Assembly: GCA_937858995.1 (NCBI GenBank)
Contig: CALLZC010000022.1
Coordinates: 1 to 61,452 of the forward strand
DNA length: 61,452 nt
Source of the DNA: an uncultured Nostocoides sp.
GTDB taxonomy: Bacteria; Actinomycetota; Actinomycetes; Actinomycetales; Dermatophilaceae
Reading direction: 5' to 3'
Every line of letters starts with the position of its first letter. Position 1 is the first letter of the stretch. The position numbers were made by a program, and so were the translations under genes. The notes under the pieces are model-generated. The model was not told the DNA's origin. It worked only from the letters and a program-made list of their open reading frames with translations, and made no database searches. Shown piece after piece: positions 28,552 to 37,127 of the stretch.

Positions 28552-29271
28552 CTAGCGCAAGGCGGCGACGGCCGCACCGACGTTGACTCGCGGCCCGGTG
28601 AAGAAGGGGACCTCCTCCCGCACGTGCAGCCGGGCCCGGGAGGCCCGCAGTTCGCGCATGAGATCCACGATCCGGTGCAATTCCTCGGCCTCGAAGGCCA
28701 GGATCCACTCATAGTCGCCCAAGGCGAAGGCGGCAATGGTGTTGGCCCGCACATCGGGGTAGTCGCGCGCCATCTGCCCGTGCTCGCGCAGCATGTCGCG
28801 CCGCTCGGCCTCGTCCAGGACATACCAGTCGTAGGAGCGCACGAAGGGATAGACACACACATAGGCCCCGGGCGCCTCGTGCGCCAAGAAGGCGGGGATG
28901 TGGCTCTTGTTGAATTCGGCCGGTCGGTGCAGCGCTAGCTGCGACCACACGGGTCGCAGGTGCGCCCCCAACCGAGTCCGCAAGAACTCCTGGTACGCGC
29001 TCTGCAGCGCCTCGGGGGTCTGCGCATGCCACCAGATCATCAGGTCCGCGTCCGCGCGCAGCCCAGCCACGTCATACAGACCCCGCACCACGACCCCGCG
29101 CGTGTCGAGGTCAGCGATGAGGTCTTCGACCTCGGCGGCGTATGCGGTGCGGTCGGCCTCCCCCAGCCGGGTCTCGATCGCGAACACCGACCACATCGCG
29201 TAGCGGATGTCGGCGTTGATCTCGCGCATCCGCGCGGGGCTGGGTTTGCTGGGGGCGGGGCGGCTTGCCAT
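28552..29271 (-). CDS. hemQ: Coproheme decarboxylase (hydrogen peroxide-dependent heme synthase)
   Basis: A 239-residue chlorite-dismutase-fold protein that removes two propionates of coproheme to yield heme b, the last step of the Gram-positive heme pathway. The catalytic Tyr lies in [13 protein letters not shown] and the proximal heme-binding His in [13 protein letters not shown]. It starts 4 nt after the hemY stop, so hemY-hemQ form an operon. Confidence 0.95.
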   Translation of the reverse strand: MASRPAPSKPSPARMREINADIRYAMWSVFAIETRLGEADRTAYAAEVEDLIADLDTRGVVVRGLYDVAGLRADADLMIWWHAQTPEALQSAYQEFLRTRLGAHLRPVWSQLALHRPAEFNKSHIPAFLAHEAPGAYVCVYPFVRSYDWYVLDEAERRDMLREHGQMARDYPDVRANTIAAFALGDYEWILAFEAEELHRIVDLMRELRASRARLHVREEVPFFTGPRVNVGAAVAALR

Positions 29272-29275
29272 GGCC

Positions 29276-30691
29276 TCAGTCTCTCAACCCCGCGGCCTCG
29301 GCGAGCGCCCGGGCCGCGCGCCGGCCGGAGCCGATGACGGCGGGGATGCCCACGCCATCGTATGCCGCGCCGGCCACCTCCAAACCGTGGAATGTCGCGA
29401 TCTCGTTGCGCACCAGCTCTATCCGCTCCACGTGGCCGACGGCATACTGCGGCAAACCACCGCCCCACCGCTGGACGTGCCAGTCCACGGGCACGGGGAG
29501 CCGTCGCCCGAGGATGTCGCCCAGATCACGCCGGGCGATCTCCGCCAGCTGGGCATCGGGCCGCTGCAGGGTGGCCTCTTCGAGGTGCCGACCCAAGGAG
29601 GCGCGCACATAGGTCACCTCGGGGGCCTGCCGCGCCAGCCAGCCCCATTTGCTCGAACTATTGGTGCTCGCCTTGATCGAGCGACCTTCGATGGGGGGCA
29701 CCAAAAAGCCGGACCCAGTCGGCGGCGGGAGCTCGCTGGCCGCGAACGCGAAGGTCACCACGGCGACAGACGCACTCTCCACCGCAGCCAGTGTGGTTGC
29801 CGCGGCCGGGGCGAAGGCCTGCACGAGCTTGCGAGTCGCCGCGGCCGGGGTGGCCAGCACCACCGCGTCGGCACGGATCACCCGCGGTGCGGTGGTCGCC
29901 CCGATCGTCAGCTCCCAGGCACCGCCCGGGGCCGGGGCGAGCCCCCGCACGGTCGCGGCTGTCTCGATGCGGACCCCACGCCGGACTAACCCGCTCGCGA
30001 GGAGGCCCGGGAGGCTGCCCACGCCGCCGCGCAAGCCGATGAAGGGCGAGCCCGGAGCAGCCGGTTGCCCCGTGCGTGCCTCCGACGAAGCAGCGACCGA
30101 CGCGGGCGCGAGCGGGAGCAGCGGGCGAGCGTCCCGGGCGGCGGCGTAGAGCGTCGGCAGGGCCGCTGCGAGCGAGATCCGGCGGGCATGGCCGGCATAC
30201 ACCCCACCCAGGAGCGGCTCGACGAGCCGCTCGACCACCGCATCCCCCAGCACGGCCGCCACATAGTCGCCGACGCTGACGTCGTGCTCGAGCGCAGGCA
30301 CCGGCTCGGGCCGCTCCAGTCGCGCCAGTTCCGGCGCGGTGAGGATGCCCGCCGCGTCGGCGGCGGATCGGGGGATGCCCATGAGCGAACCCGGCGGCAT
30401 CGGGCGCAGCACCCCCCGGGCGAGGATCGACGCGGCGTTCGTGGCCGGGGCTTCCAGGAGAGCCGCCGCACCGATGTGCGCGATCAGGTCGCGCGCCTCC
30501 GGCCGCACCGCCAGCATCGACTCCGCACCGACGTCGACGAGATGCCCGGCGATCTGCTCTTGACGTAGCTTGCCGCCGACCCGGTCACTGCCCTCCAGGA
30601 CCACGATCTCCACCGGACGCGGGCCCTGGCACAGCTCCCAGGCCGCGGCCAGCCCGGCCATCCCCCCGCCGACGATAACGATCCGATACAC
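29276..30691 (-). CDS. hemY: Coproporphyrinogen III / protoporphyrinogen oxidase
   Basis: A 471-residue FAD enzyme (HemY/CgoX). The dinucleotide fold [20 protein letters not shown] is at the extreme N-terminus, followed by [11 protein letters not shown]. The C-terminal FAD contact is [22 protein letters not shown]. With HemQ next door, coproporphyrinogen is the likely substrate (coproporphyrin-dependent pathway). GTG 30691 is chosen because the fold begins immediately; the open frame to 30787 adds a Cys-rich, unrelated N-terminus. Confidence 0.93.
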   Translation of the reverse strand: MYRIVIVGGGMAGLAAAWELCQGPRPVEIVVLEGSDRVGGKLRQEQIAGHLVDVGAESMLAVRPEARDLIAHIGAAALLEAPATNAASILARGVLRPMPPGSLMGIPRSAADAAGILTAPELARLERPEPVPALEHDVSVGDYVAAVLGDAVVERLVEPLLGGVYAGHARRISLAAALPTLYAAARDARPLLPLAPASVAASSEARTGQPAAPGSPFIGLRGGVGSLPGLLASGLVRRGVRIETAATVRGLAPAPGGAWELTIGATTAPRVIRADAVVLATPAAATRKLVQAFAPAAATTLAAVESASVAVVTFAFAASELPPPTGSGFLVPPIEGRSIKASTNSSSKWGWLARQAPEVTYVRASLGRHLEEATLQRPDAQLAEIARRDLGDILGRRLPVPVDWHVQRWGGGLPQYAVGHVERIELVRNEIATFHGLEVAGAAYDGVGIPAVIGSGRRAARALAEAAGLRD

Positions 30692-30806
30692 AGGGCCAAG
30701 ATATGTCGCGTCCTGGGAACCGAGGTCACCCGGCCGGGCGTCGCAGCAGCAGTCCCGCTCGCGCGGCGGAAACCATGGACAGCACATCGACCGTCAGGAG
30801 CGCATC

Positions 30807-31904
30807 ATGATGATCACCCCACCTCGCGCCGGCCAGGGCACGCGACACGGGCGCGTGAGCGCGGCCGCTGCCCTGCTTGCCGCCGGGCTGCTGCTCGGTG
30901 GGTGCACAGGGTCAGAGTCGTCGACATCCGGCGCGCCCACGCGGGTCGGGGGCGCTGCCGCATACTCCGCCGAGGAAGCCGCCGACAGGGCCGGCGGGGC
31001 GCCCGCCCTGTCGCCAGTGGACGCAGCCAGCGAACTCGCGGTCAGCGACCAGAAGCTCATCCGTAGCGCTTCGATCTCGTTGCAGGTCAAGAATATTGCC
31101 CAGGCCATGGGCCAGGTCCGAGGGGTCATGGCTGGCTTCGACGGGTGGACGCTCTCAGAGAATGTCGGCTCCTATGTGGAGGGCGAGGGCGAAGGGGTCA
31201 CACCTGACACCTATGCCACGGTCACCATGTCGGTGCCGGCCGACAAGCTGGACCCCGCACTCGATGAACTCCAGAAGATCGGCGAGATCCTCGATCGGCG
31301 CAGCTCGACGCAGAATGTCACGGCCGAGTTCGTCGACACCGCAGCGCGGGTGAAGGCCATGGAACGGGCCGTGGCCCGCATCCAGGACCTCATCGACCAG
31401 ACCAAAGACATCGACCAGCTCGTCAAACTCGAGCGCGAACTGTCCACTCGGCAAACGGAGCTCGAGGGCATCCAAGCGCGCCTCCAAGAACTGCAGCGAC
31501 AGACCGCGCGCTCTCCCATCACGATCAACCTGACGACCGAGCCCGAGCTCGTAGCGAATCTCGCCAGCCCTCGCGAGGGTTTCGTCGGCGGTCTGCAGGC
31601 GGGGTGGAAGGCGTTCATGGCGTCCCTGGTGGGGCTCATGGCTGTGATCGGCGCCCTGCTGCCGTTCGCCATCTTTGCGGGCGTGATCGGCTACCCGCTC
31701 TGGCGGATCATCCGAGCGATCCGAGCGGCGCGAGCAAACAAGCCACCCAAGACCCCGCCCTCGGGTGGGCCCGGGCCGCATCCGTGGGCTCCCTCCCACG
31801 AACCACCCCTCCCCGTGGCCCCGACCAGCCGGCCTCAGAGCACCAGTGCCCAGGCCACCCCTGCTCCCATCACCCCGTCGCCAGAGGCCCCGGCAGGCGG
31901 CTGA
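30807..31904 (+). CDS. DUF4349 domain-containing lipoprotein
   Basis: A 365-residue predicted lipoprotein: signal peptide with lipobox GLLLGGC (Cys33), an extracytoplasmic DUF4349 domain (RSASISLQVKNIAQAMGQV; YATVTMSVPADKLDPALDEL), a coiled-coil stretch (DIDQLVKLERELSTRQTELEGIQARLQELQRQT broken here for length at about residues 205-240), one transmembrane segment (LVGLMAVIGALLPFAIFAGV) and a Pro/Ser-rich cytosolic tail. Function of the family is unknown. ATG 30807 has TCAGGAG upstream. It diverges from hemY and converges on hemE. Confidence 0.88.
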   Translation: MMITPPRAGQGTRHGRVSAAAALLAAGLLLGGCTGSESSTSGAPTRVGGAAAYSAEEAADRAGGAPALSPVDAASELAVSDQKLIRSASISLQVKNIAQAMGQVRGVMAGFDGWTLSENVGSYVEGEGEGVTPDTYATVTMSVPADKLDPALDELQKIGEILDRRSSTQNVTAEFVDTAARVKAMERAVARIQDLIDQTKDIDQLVKLERELSTRQTELEGIQARLQELQRQTARSPITINLTTEPELVANLASPREGFVGGLQAGWKAFMASLVGLMAVIGALLPFAIFAGVIGYPLWRIIRAIRAARANKPPKTPPSGGPGPHPWAPSHEPPLPVAPTSRPQSTSAQATPAPITPSPEAPAGG

Positions 31905-31929
31905 TCGCCGGAAGATCTCCGCTGGCGGA

Positions 31930-33003
31930 CTAGCGGGCCGAGCACTCGTGAACCAGGTCCACCAGTCGGGTCAGGACGTCTGGATCGGTCTCGGGGAGCA
32001 CCCCATGACCGAGATTGAAGATGTGGCCGGGGGCCGAGAGTCCCTGCGCCACGATCCGTCGGGTCTCGCGCTCGAGCGCCTCCCACGGTGCAAAGAGCAA
32101 CGCCGGGTCGAGGTTGCCCTGCACGGCGTATGACGTGCCGACGCGTGCGATCGCGTCCGGCAAGGCGACCCGATAGTCCACACCGACGACATCCGCACCA
32201 GCCTGCGCCATCGAGGCCAGCAGCTCGCCGGTGCCCACCCCGAAGTGAATGCGCGGGACGCCAAGCTCCCCGACCGCGGCCAGCACCGCGGCGGAGTGCG
32301 GACGGACATACCGCTCATAGTCGGCACGCGAGCAGGCTCCGGCCCACGAGTCGAAGAGCTGCACGGCACTCGCCCCGGCCGCGATTTGGACCTCTAGGAA
32401 GGTGGCGGAGATCTGAGCGAGCCGGGCGCACAGGGCATTCCACAGCTGCGGATCGCCGTGCATGAGGGCCTTGGTCAGCAGGTGATTGCGGCTCGGGCCG
32501 CCCTCCACCAGATAGCTGGCGAGGGTGAATGGCGCACCGGCAAAGCCGATCAGAGGCGTGTCGCCAAGCTCGGCCACGAGCAAGCGCACCGACTCCGTGA
32601 TGTCCGGGATGTCCTGCGGGGTTAGCTCGGGAAGGCGCTCCAAGTCCTTCCACGTGCGGATGGGGTCGGCAACAACCGGCCCCACACCGGCCACGATGTC
32701 AATGTCGAGGCCGACGGCCGCGACCGGAACGACGATGTCGGAGAAGAAGATCGCCGCGTCGACGCCATGTCGGCGCACCGGCTGCATGGTGATCTCGGCA
32801 ACCAGGTCCGGGCGCCGACAACTCTCCAGCATCCCGACACCCGCACGCAGCGCGCGGTACTCCGGCAACGATCGACCGGCCTGCCGCATGAACCAGATCG
32901 GGGTATGCGGGACCGGCCGCCGCCGGGCAGCCTGCATGAGCGGGGACCCGGACGGATCGGGTCGGGTGGGGCTCGGCTCCGTCACCGTGCTCTGCTCAGT
33001 CAC
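31930..33003 (-). CDS. hemE: Uroporphyrinogen decarboxylase
   Basis: A 357-residue TIM-barrel enzyme decarboxylating uroporphyrinogen III to coproporphyrinogen III. It has the N-terminal signature [44 protein letters not shown] and [17 protein letters not shown] 33003 lies 6 nt after TACGAT (33015-33010, minus), a leaderless-type start; a possible -35 TTCGGG is 17 nt further up. It could also be read from the EamA gene 25 bp upstream. Confidence 0.95.
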   Translation of the reverse strand: MTEQSTVTEPSPTRPDPSGSPLMQAARRRPVPHTPIWFMRQAGRSLPEYRALRAGVGMLESCRRPDLVAEITMQPVRRHGVDAAIFFSDIVVPVAAVGLDIDIVAGVGPVVADPIRTWKDLERLPELTPQDIPDITESVRLLVAELGDTPLIGFAGAPFTLASYLVEGGPSRNHLLTKALMHGDPQLWNALCARLAQISATFLEVQIAAGASAVQLFDSWAGACSRADYERYVRPHSAAVLAAVGELGVPRIHFGVGTGELLASMAQAGADVVGVDYRVALPDAIARVGTSYAVQGNLDPALLFAPWEALERETRRIVAQGLSAPGHIFNLGHGVLPETDPDVLTRLVDLVHECSAR

Positions 33004-33009
33004 CCGCAG

Positions 33010-33038
33010 ATCGTATGTCGCCCCCGCCTCAGCCCGAA
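33010..33038 (-). promoter_or_regulatory. hemE promoter (leaderless type)
   Basis: A -10 TACGAT (33015-33010) and a possible -35 TTCGGG (33038-33033) with a 17-nt spacer; GTG of hemE follows 6 nt after the -10. It overlaps the end of the EamA gene. Confidence 0.4.
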
Positions 33039-33862
33039 CCTCCCGCGATGAGCACCACGCCCAGAACGGTCGCCGCGGCACCCACGATCTGGATCGGGCG
33101 CAGTCGCTCGTGCAGGACGGCATACGCGAGGGCCGCGGTGACGACCGGATAGAGCGAGCCGAGGACGCTCGCCACGCTGACCAATCCCTGCGACGAAGCG
33201 ATCCCGAAGAGGAGGTTTGCGGTGAGATCGGCGACGCCGATGACGATCAGGACCGGCGCGTCCGCGGGCCGCATACCACCGGCCCGGCGCAGCGCGATGG
33301 CGGCCGCACCGAAGAGCGCAACGGAGGTCAGACGCATGCCCCACATCGTGTTGGCGACCGAGTAGGCGCTCCCCCGATCGATTGCATACAAGGTGACACC
33401 GAATCCGGCGCCGGCGATGCAGGCGAGCAGCACCGGCCGGCGCGAGACGGTGCCGTTCAGTTCGGGGCCCGAAGCAAGTAGCACGCCGATGACCGCGATC
33501 ACAATGCCCACCCAGGTCACCGGGGCGGGAGACTCCCCCTCGCGCACACCGAGGATGACCGGCACCAGGACACCCAGGGAAGCGATCGGGGCCACCACCC
33601 CCATGGTCCCGGTGCTCAACGCCGCATAGAAGCACACCAGGGCGCCACTTCCGCAGATGCCGGCGAGCAACGCCCACCCGGGCCAATCCCCAGGCGCGAA
33701 GTGTGGGGACCGGATGGCGATGACCACGCTCATGACGAGCAGGGCAACGGCCTGCGACCAGCCGACGACGGCCGCAGCCGGCCGATCCTTGGCCTTGACG
33801 CCCGCAATGAAGTCGGACACTCCCCACACCAGCGAGGAGGCCAGCGCGAGCAGACTGAACAT
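33029..33862 (-). CDS. EamA/DMT-family transporter
   Basis: A 277-residue protein with ten hydrophobic segments in two repeated halves (one beginning [18 protein letters not shown], the other after [19 protein letters not shown]), the drug/metabolite transporter layout. Substrate unknown; members export metabolites. It lies directly upstream of hemE on the same strand (25-nt gap), so export of a heme-pathway compound is conceivable but only inference. A CATAGG box lies 8 nt before the ATG. Confidence 0.85.
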   Translation of the reverse strand: MFSLLALASSLVWGVSDFIAGVKAKDRPAAAVVGWSQAVALLVMSVVIAIRSPHFAPGDWPGWALLAGICGSGALVCFYAALSTGTMGVVAPIASLGVLVPVILGVREGESPAPVTWVGIVIAVIGVLLASGPELNGTVSRRPVLLACIAGAGFGVTLYAIDRGSAYSVANTMWGMRLTSVALFGAAAIALRRAGGMRPADAPVLIVIGVADLTANLLFGIASSQGLVSVASVLGSLYPVVTAALAYAVLHERLRPIQIVGAAATVLGVVLIAGGSG

Positions 33863-33970
33863 GCTCGCACCCTATGAGACGGGCCCGGCCGGCCGCCGCA
33901 TGGGACACGGCCAGCGGATCTACGCTCCAAATGCCGGGTTTGCGGCCCGGCCTGCGCATACCCTTCATGA

Positions 33971-34555
33971 GTGGCGACCCGCAGCGCTAGTTCGAGCGGA
34001 GCCGAGGATTTCACTCGGGCTCTGGCAGATCTGCACGGCGCGTCGGTGCGCTCGGAGTTGCGGCTGACCGAAGTGCCCGCGCCCTCGCGGATTGCCCCGC
34101 ATGCCGTGGCGTTGACCGCAGCGGTGTTGACCAACCCCGCCAGCGACGATGACGTGGCGTCAGGGCGCTTCGTCCTTCTTCACGATCCCGCCTGTCCCGA
34201 GCCCTGGGGCGGGGCCTGGCGCATTGTGACTTTTGCCCGGGCCGAGCTCGAGCCGGAGTTCGGCGCCGACCCGCTGCTGGGCGAAGTCGGCTGGTCCTGG
34301 TTGGAGGAGGCGCTCGAGGCCCACGACCTGGACTACGGCGGCGCCGCTGGCACCGTCACCCGGGTCATCTCCGAGAGCTTCGGTGCCATGAGTGACCGGC
34401 CGGCCACGGTCGAACTCGAAGTGCGTGCCTCCTGGACCCCCCACGATGGTCGACCGGGCGCGCACTTGCGCGCGTGGTGCGATGTCCTGTGCACCATTGC
34501 CGGCCTGCCGCCGCTTCCGGAGGGTGTCGTGGCTCTTCCGGGACGCCGCCGGTAG
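33971..34555 (+). CDS. DUF3000 domain-containing protein
   Basis: A 194-residue actinobacterial protein of the DUF3000 family (APHAVALTAAV; PEPWGGAWRIVTFARAELEPE; WSWLEEAL). It is usually found directly before the RNase D-like gene, as here, and has no known function. GTG 33971 lies 8 nt after CATACC. Its TAG stop falls inside the first unit of a 21-bp tandem duplication that reaches the next start codon. Confidence 0.85.
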   Translation: MATRSASSSGAEDFTRALADLHGASVRSELRLTEVPAPSRIAPHAVALTAAVLTNPASDDDVASGRFVLLHDPACPEPWGGAWRIVTFARAELEPEFGADPLLGEVGWSWLEEALEAHDLDYGGAAGTVTRVISESFGAMSDRPATVELEVRASWTPHDGRPGAHLRAWCDVLCTIAGLPPLPEGVVALPGRRR

Positions 34556-34586
34556 TGACACAGGAGCCGCCGGTAGTGACACAGGA
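34545..34586 (+). repeat. 21-bp perfect tandem duplication at the DUF3000/RNase D junction
   Basis: Two identical 21-bp units, 34545-34565 and 34566-34586, each beginning GCCGCCGGTAGTG and ending ACACAGGA. Each unit has a TAG overlapping a GTG (TAGTG) and an AGGA. The first holds the real DUF3000 stop; the duplication therefore doubles the stop, the potential GTG start and the ribosome site ahead of the next gene. Confidence 0.9.
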
Positions 34587-34587
34587 C

Positions 34588-35790
34588 ATGAGCGACGCGC
34601 GCGCCACCGGCATCCCCCTGGACCATCCGGCGGATGGTCTGCCCGAGGTCGTCGACACCGAGCGTGCCCTCGATGCTGCCGCCCGAGCCATTGCTTCCGG
34701 CGTCGGCCCGGTCTCGATCGACGCCGAGCGCGCGTCCGGTTTCCGCTACGGGCAGCGGGCCTACCTGGTGCAGGTGCGGCGCGACGGTTCCGGGACCTGG
34801 CTGATCGACCCGATGGGCGTGCCCGACCTGAGCCCACTCAACGAGGCCATCGGCGGGGCGGAGTGGATCGTCCACGCGGCGACCCAAGACCTCGCGTGCC
34901 TGGCGGAGGTGGGGCTGCGACCCCATCAGCTCTTCGACACCGAGCTTGCCGCACGGCTGCTGGGAATGCCTCGGGTGGGCCTGGCCACCGTGGTCGAGCA
35001 CTACCTGGGGCTGGTCCTCGCCAAGGAGCACTCGGCCGCCGACTGGTCCAAGCGCCCGCTGCCGCTCGACTGGCTGCGCTATGCGGCACTGGATGTCGAG
35101 GTCCTCGGCGAGATCCGCAATCTCATGGGGGTCGACTTGGCCATGAGTGGCAAGTCGCAATGGGCCCGGGAGGAATTCGATGCCCTCCTCACGTGGACTC
35201 CCACCGTGCGCACCGATCCCTGGCGGCGCACCTCGGGGCTGCATGCCGTCAAGGGTCAACGCGCGGTGGCCATGGTGCGCGAACTCTGGCTCACCCGAGA
35301 CCGGCTGGCCGCCGAGCGAGATATCGCACCAGGGCGCTTGATTCCGGACGCACTCCTGGTCGCCATGGCCAAGCATGCGGCGCTTTCGCCGGGGACTTTG
35401 CCCCCCGGCAACCGGTCCATCAATCGCTATCAGCGCGATTGGCTGGGCGCGATCGATCGGGCGAATCGGCTGCCCGAGCGCGATCTGCCGCCGGTCAACC
35501 TCCCCTCCGACGGCCCGCCCCCGCCGCGGGCCTGGGCCGAGAAGAATCCGGTCGCCGCCGACCGACTCGCGCGCACCCGGGCCGCCTTGAGCGAGTTCGC
35601 CGAGGCCAACTCGGTGCCGATCGAGAACGTCTGCTCCCCCGAGCCGTTGCGCCGGGTCGTGTGGTCGCCGCCGCCGGGGGCACCCCGGCAGGAGGCCTTC
35701 GCGGAGGCGCTCGCGTCATACGGCGTCCGGCGCTGGCAACGCGACATCGTGGCCCCGATGCTCACGCAGGCCTTCCACGAGGTGCCGTGA
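34588..35790 (+). CDS. RNase D-like 3'-5' exonuclease with HRDC domain
   Basis: A 400-residue DEDD-family nuclease. Exonuclease motifs: SIDAERASGFRYG (D-x-E), IVHAATQDLACLAEVG (second Asp) and WLRYAALDVEVLGEI (Y-x3-D). The middle part has an HRDC-type helical domain (VKGQRAVAMVRELWLTRDRLA). It probably trims structured RNA 3' ends. Start is ambiguous: ATG 34588 is only 1 nt from AGGA, while in-frame GTGs at 34555 and 34576 lie in the two units of the tandem duplication. Confidence 0.9.
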   Translation: MSDARATGIPLDHPADGLPEVVDTERALDAAARAIASGVGPVSIDAERASGFRYGQRAYLVQVRRDGSGTWLIDPMGVPDLSPLNEAIGGAEWIVHAATQDLACLAEVGLRPHQLFDTELAARLLGMPRVGLATVVEHYLGLVLAKEHSAADWSKRPLPLDWLRYAALDVEVLGEIRNLMGVDLAMSGKSQWAREEFDALLTWTPTVRTDPWRRTSGLHAVKGQRAVAMVRELWLTRDRLAAERDIAPGRLIPDALLVAMAKHAALSPGTLPPGNRSINRYQRDWLGAIDRANRLPERDLPPVNLPSDGPPPPRAWAEKNPVAADRLARTRAALSEFAEANSVPIENVCSPEPLRRVVWSPPPGAPRQEAFAEALASYGVRRWQRDIVAPMLTQAFHEVP

Positions 35791-35831
35791 GGCCAGCCGC
35801 GTGAGCCGACTCACGCGGCAGACCCCGCCGG

Positions 35832-35847
35832 CTAAGCGCTTGCTTAG
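35832..35847. promoter_or_regulatory. Candidate TetR-type operator upstream of fadA
   Basis: Inverted repeat CTAAGC-GCTT-GCTTAG, also containing the palindrome AAGCGCTT. It lies 62 bp before the fadA start and directly before a TAGAGT box (35849-35854). The AAGCAAGCGCTTAG reading on the minus strand resembles operators of TetR-family lipid regulators such as KstR2-like proteins (from memory). The regulator is not in this window. Confidence 0.55.
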
Positions 35848-35909
35848 TTAGAGTGGGCGCAGCGTCGCGGGCCCCGCCCGCGCCGAACCCCCATTGCCAA
35901 GGAGGCAGT

Positions 35910-37124
35910 ATGCCGCGCAGTCTGCGTGAAGTCGTCTTTGTCGACGGCGTCCGGACCCCGTTCGGCAAGTCGGGCCCTAAAGGGCTCTACGCCGAGACCC
36001 GCGCCGATGATCTGGTCATCAAGTGCATTCGTGAACTGATGCGCCGCAACCCGCAACTGCCACCGGAGAAGGTGGAAGAGGTGGCCATCGCCGCGACCAC
36101 CCAGATCGGCGACCAGGGCCTGACCCTCGGGCGTACGGCCGCGCTGCTTTCGGGATTGCCCAAGACCACCCCGGGCTATTCGGTGGATCGCATGTGCGCC
36201 GGGGCCATGACCGCGGTCACGGCGACCGCGGGTCAGATCGCCTTCGGCGCCATCGACATCGCCATTGCTGGCGGCGTCGAGCACATGGGGCGCCACCCCA
36301 TGGGCGAGGGTGTGGACCCGAACCCGCGCATCGTGGCCGAGAATCTCGTCGACCCGTCCGCACTGGTGATGGGCAAGACGGCGGAGAACATCCACGACCG
36401 CTACCCGCAGCTGACCAAGGAGCGCGCCGACGCCTTCGCCGTGGGATCCCAGGACAAGCTCGCCGCGGCATACGCCGCCGGCAAGATCCAGCCCGATCTG
36501 GTGCCGGTCGCGACCCGCAGCGCCGAGCACGGCTACGGACTCGCCGTGATGGACGAGCCGCCGCGGCCCGGCACAACCACCGCGGACCTCGCCGCTCTCA
36601 AGACCCCCTTCCGGGCACACGGTCGGGTCACCGCTGGCAATGCCGCGGGCCTGAACGACGGCGCGACCGCGTGCTTGCTGGCCGCGGAGGACACCGCCCG
36701 CGAGCTCGGGCTGCCCATCAAGATGCGCCTGGTGGACTACGCCTTCGTCGGCGTGGAACCCGAGGTCATGGGCATCGGGCCGATCCCCGCTGCGGAGAAG
36801 GCGCTGCTCAAGGCCGGCCTGAGCATCGAAGACATCGGCATTTTCGAGCTCAACGAGGCGTTCGCGGTCCAGGTGCTCGCATTTCTGGATCACTTCGGCA
36901 TCGCGGACGACGACGAGCGAGTCAATCCGTATGGCGGTGCCATCGCCATCGGCCATCCCCTCGCCTCCTCCGGTGTCCGGCTCATGACGCAGCTCGCGGC
37001 CCAGTTCGCGCAGCGCCCGGACGTGCGCTATGGCATGACCGCCATGTGCATCGGCCTCGGCATGGGCGGGGCGGTCATTTGGGAGAACCCGGCCTGGCAG
37101 GCCACCGACACGAAGGACGCCTGA
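35910..37124 (+). CDS. fadA: Acetyl-CoA acyltransferase (3-ketoacyl-CoA thiolase)
   Basis: A 404-residue thiolase for the last step of fatty-acid beta-oxidation. Catalytic nucleophile Cys96 is in VDRMCAGAM, His in IGHPLASSGVR and the second Cys in AMCIGLGMGGA. ATG 35910 has a strong AAGGAGG ribosome site. It is followed after 3 nt by the multifunctional fadB-type gene, together forming a trifunctional beta-oxidation system. Confidence 0.95.
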   Translation: MPRSLREVVFVDGVRTPFGKSGPKGLYAETRADDLVIKCIRELMRRNPQLPPEKVEEVAIAATTQIGDQGLTLGRTAALLSGLPKTTPGYSVDRMCAGAMTAVTATAGQIAFGAIDIAIAGGVEHMGRHPMGEGVDPNPRIVAENLVDPSALVMGKTAENIHDRYPQLTKERADAFAVGSQDKLAAAYAAGKIQPDLVPVATRSAEHGYGLAVMDEPPRPGTTTADLAALKTPFRAHGRVTAGNAAGLNDGATACLLAAEDTARELGLPIKMRLVDYAFVGVEPEVMGIGPIPAAEKALLKAGLSIEDIGIFELNEAFAVQVLAFLDHFGIADDDERVNPYGGAIAIGHPLASSGVRLMTQLAAQFAQRPDVRYGMTAMCIGLGMGGAVIWENPAWQATDTKDA

Positions 37125-37127
37125 GCC

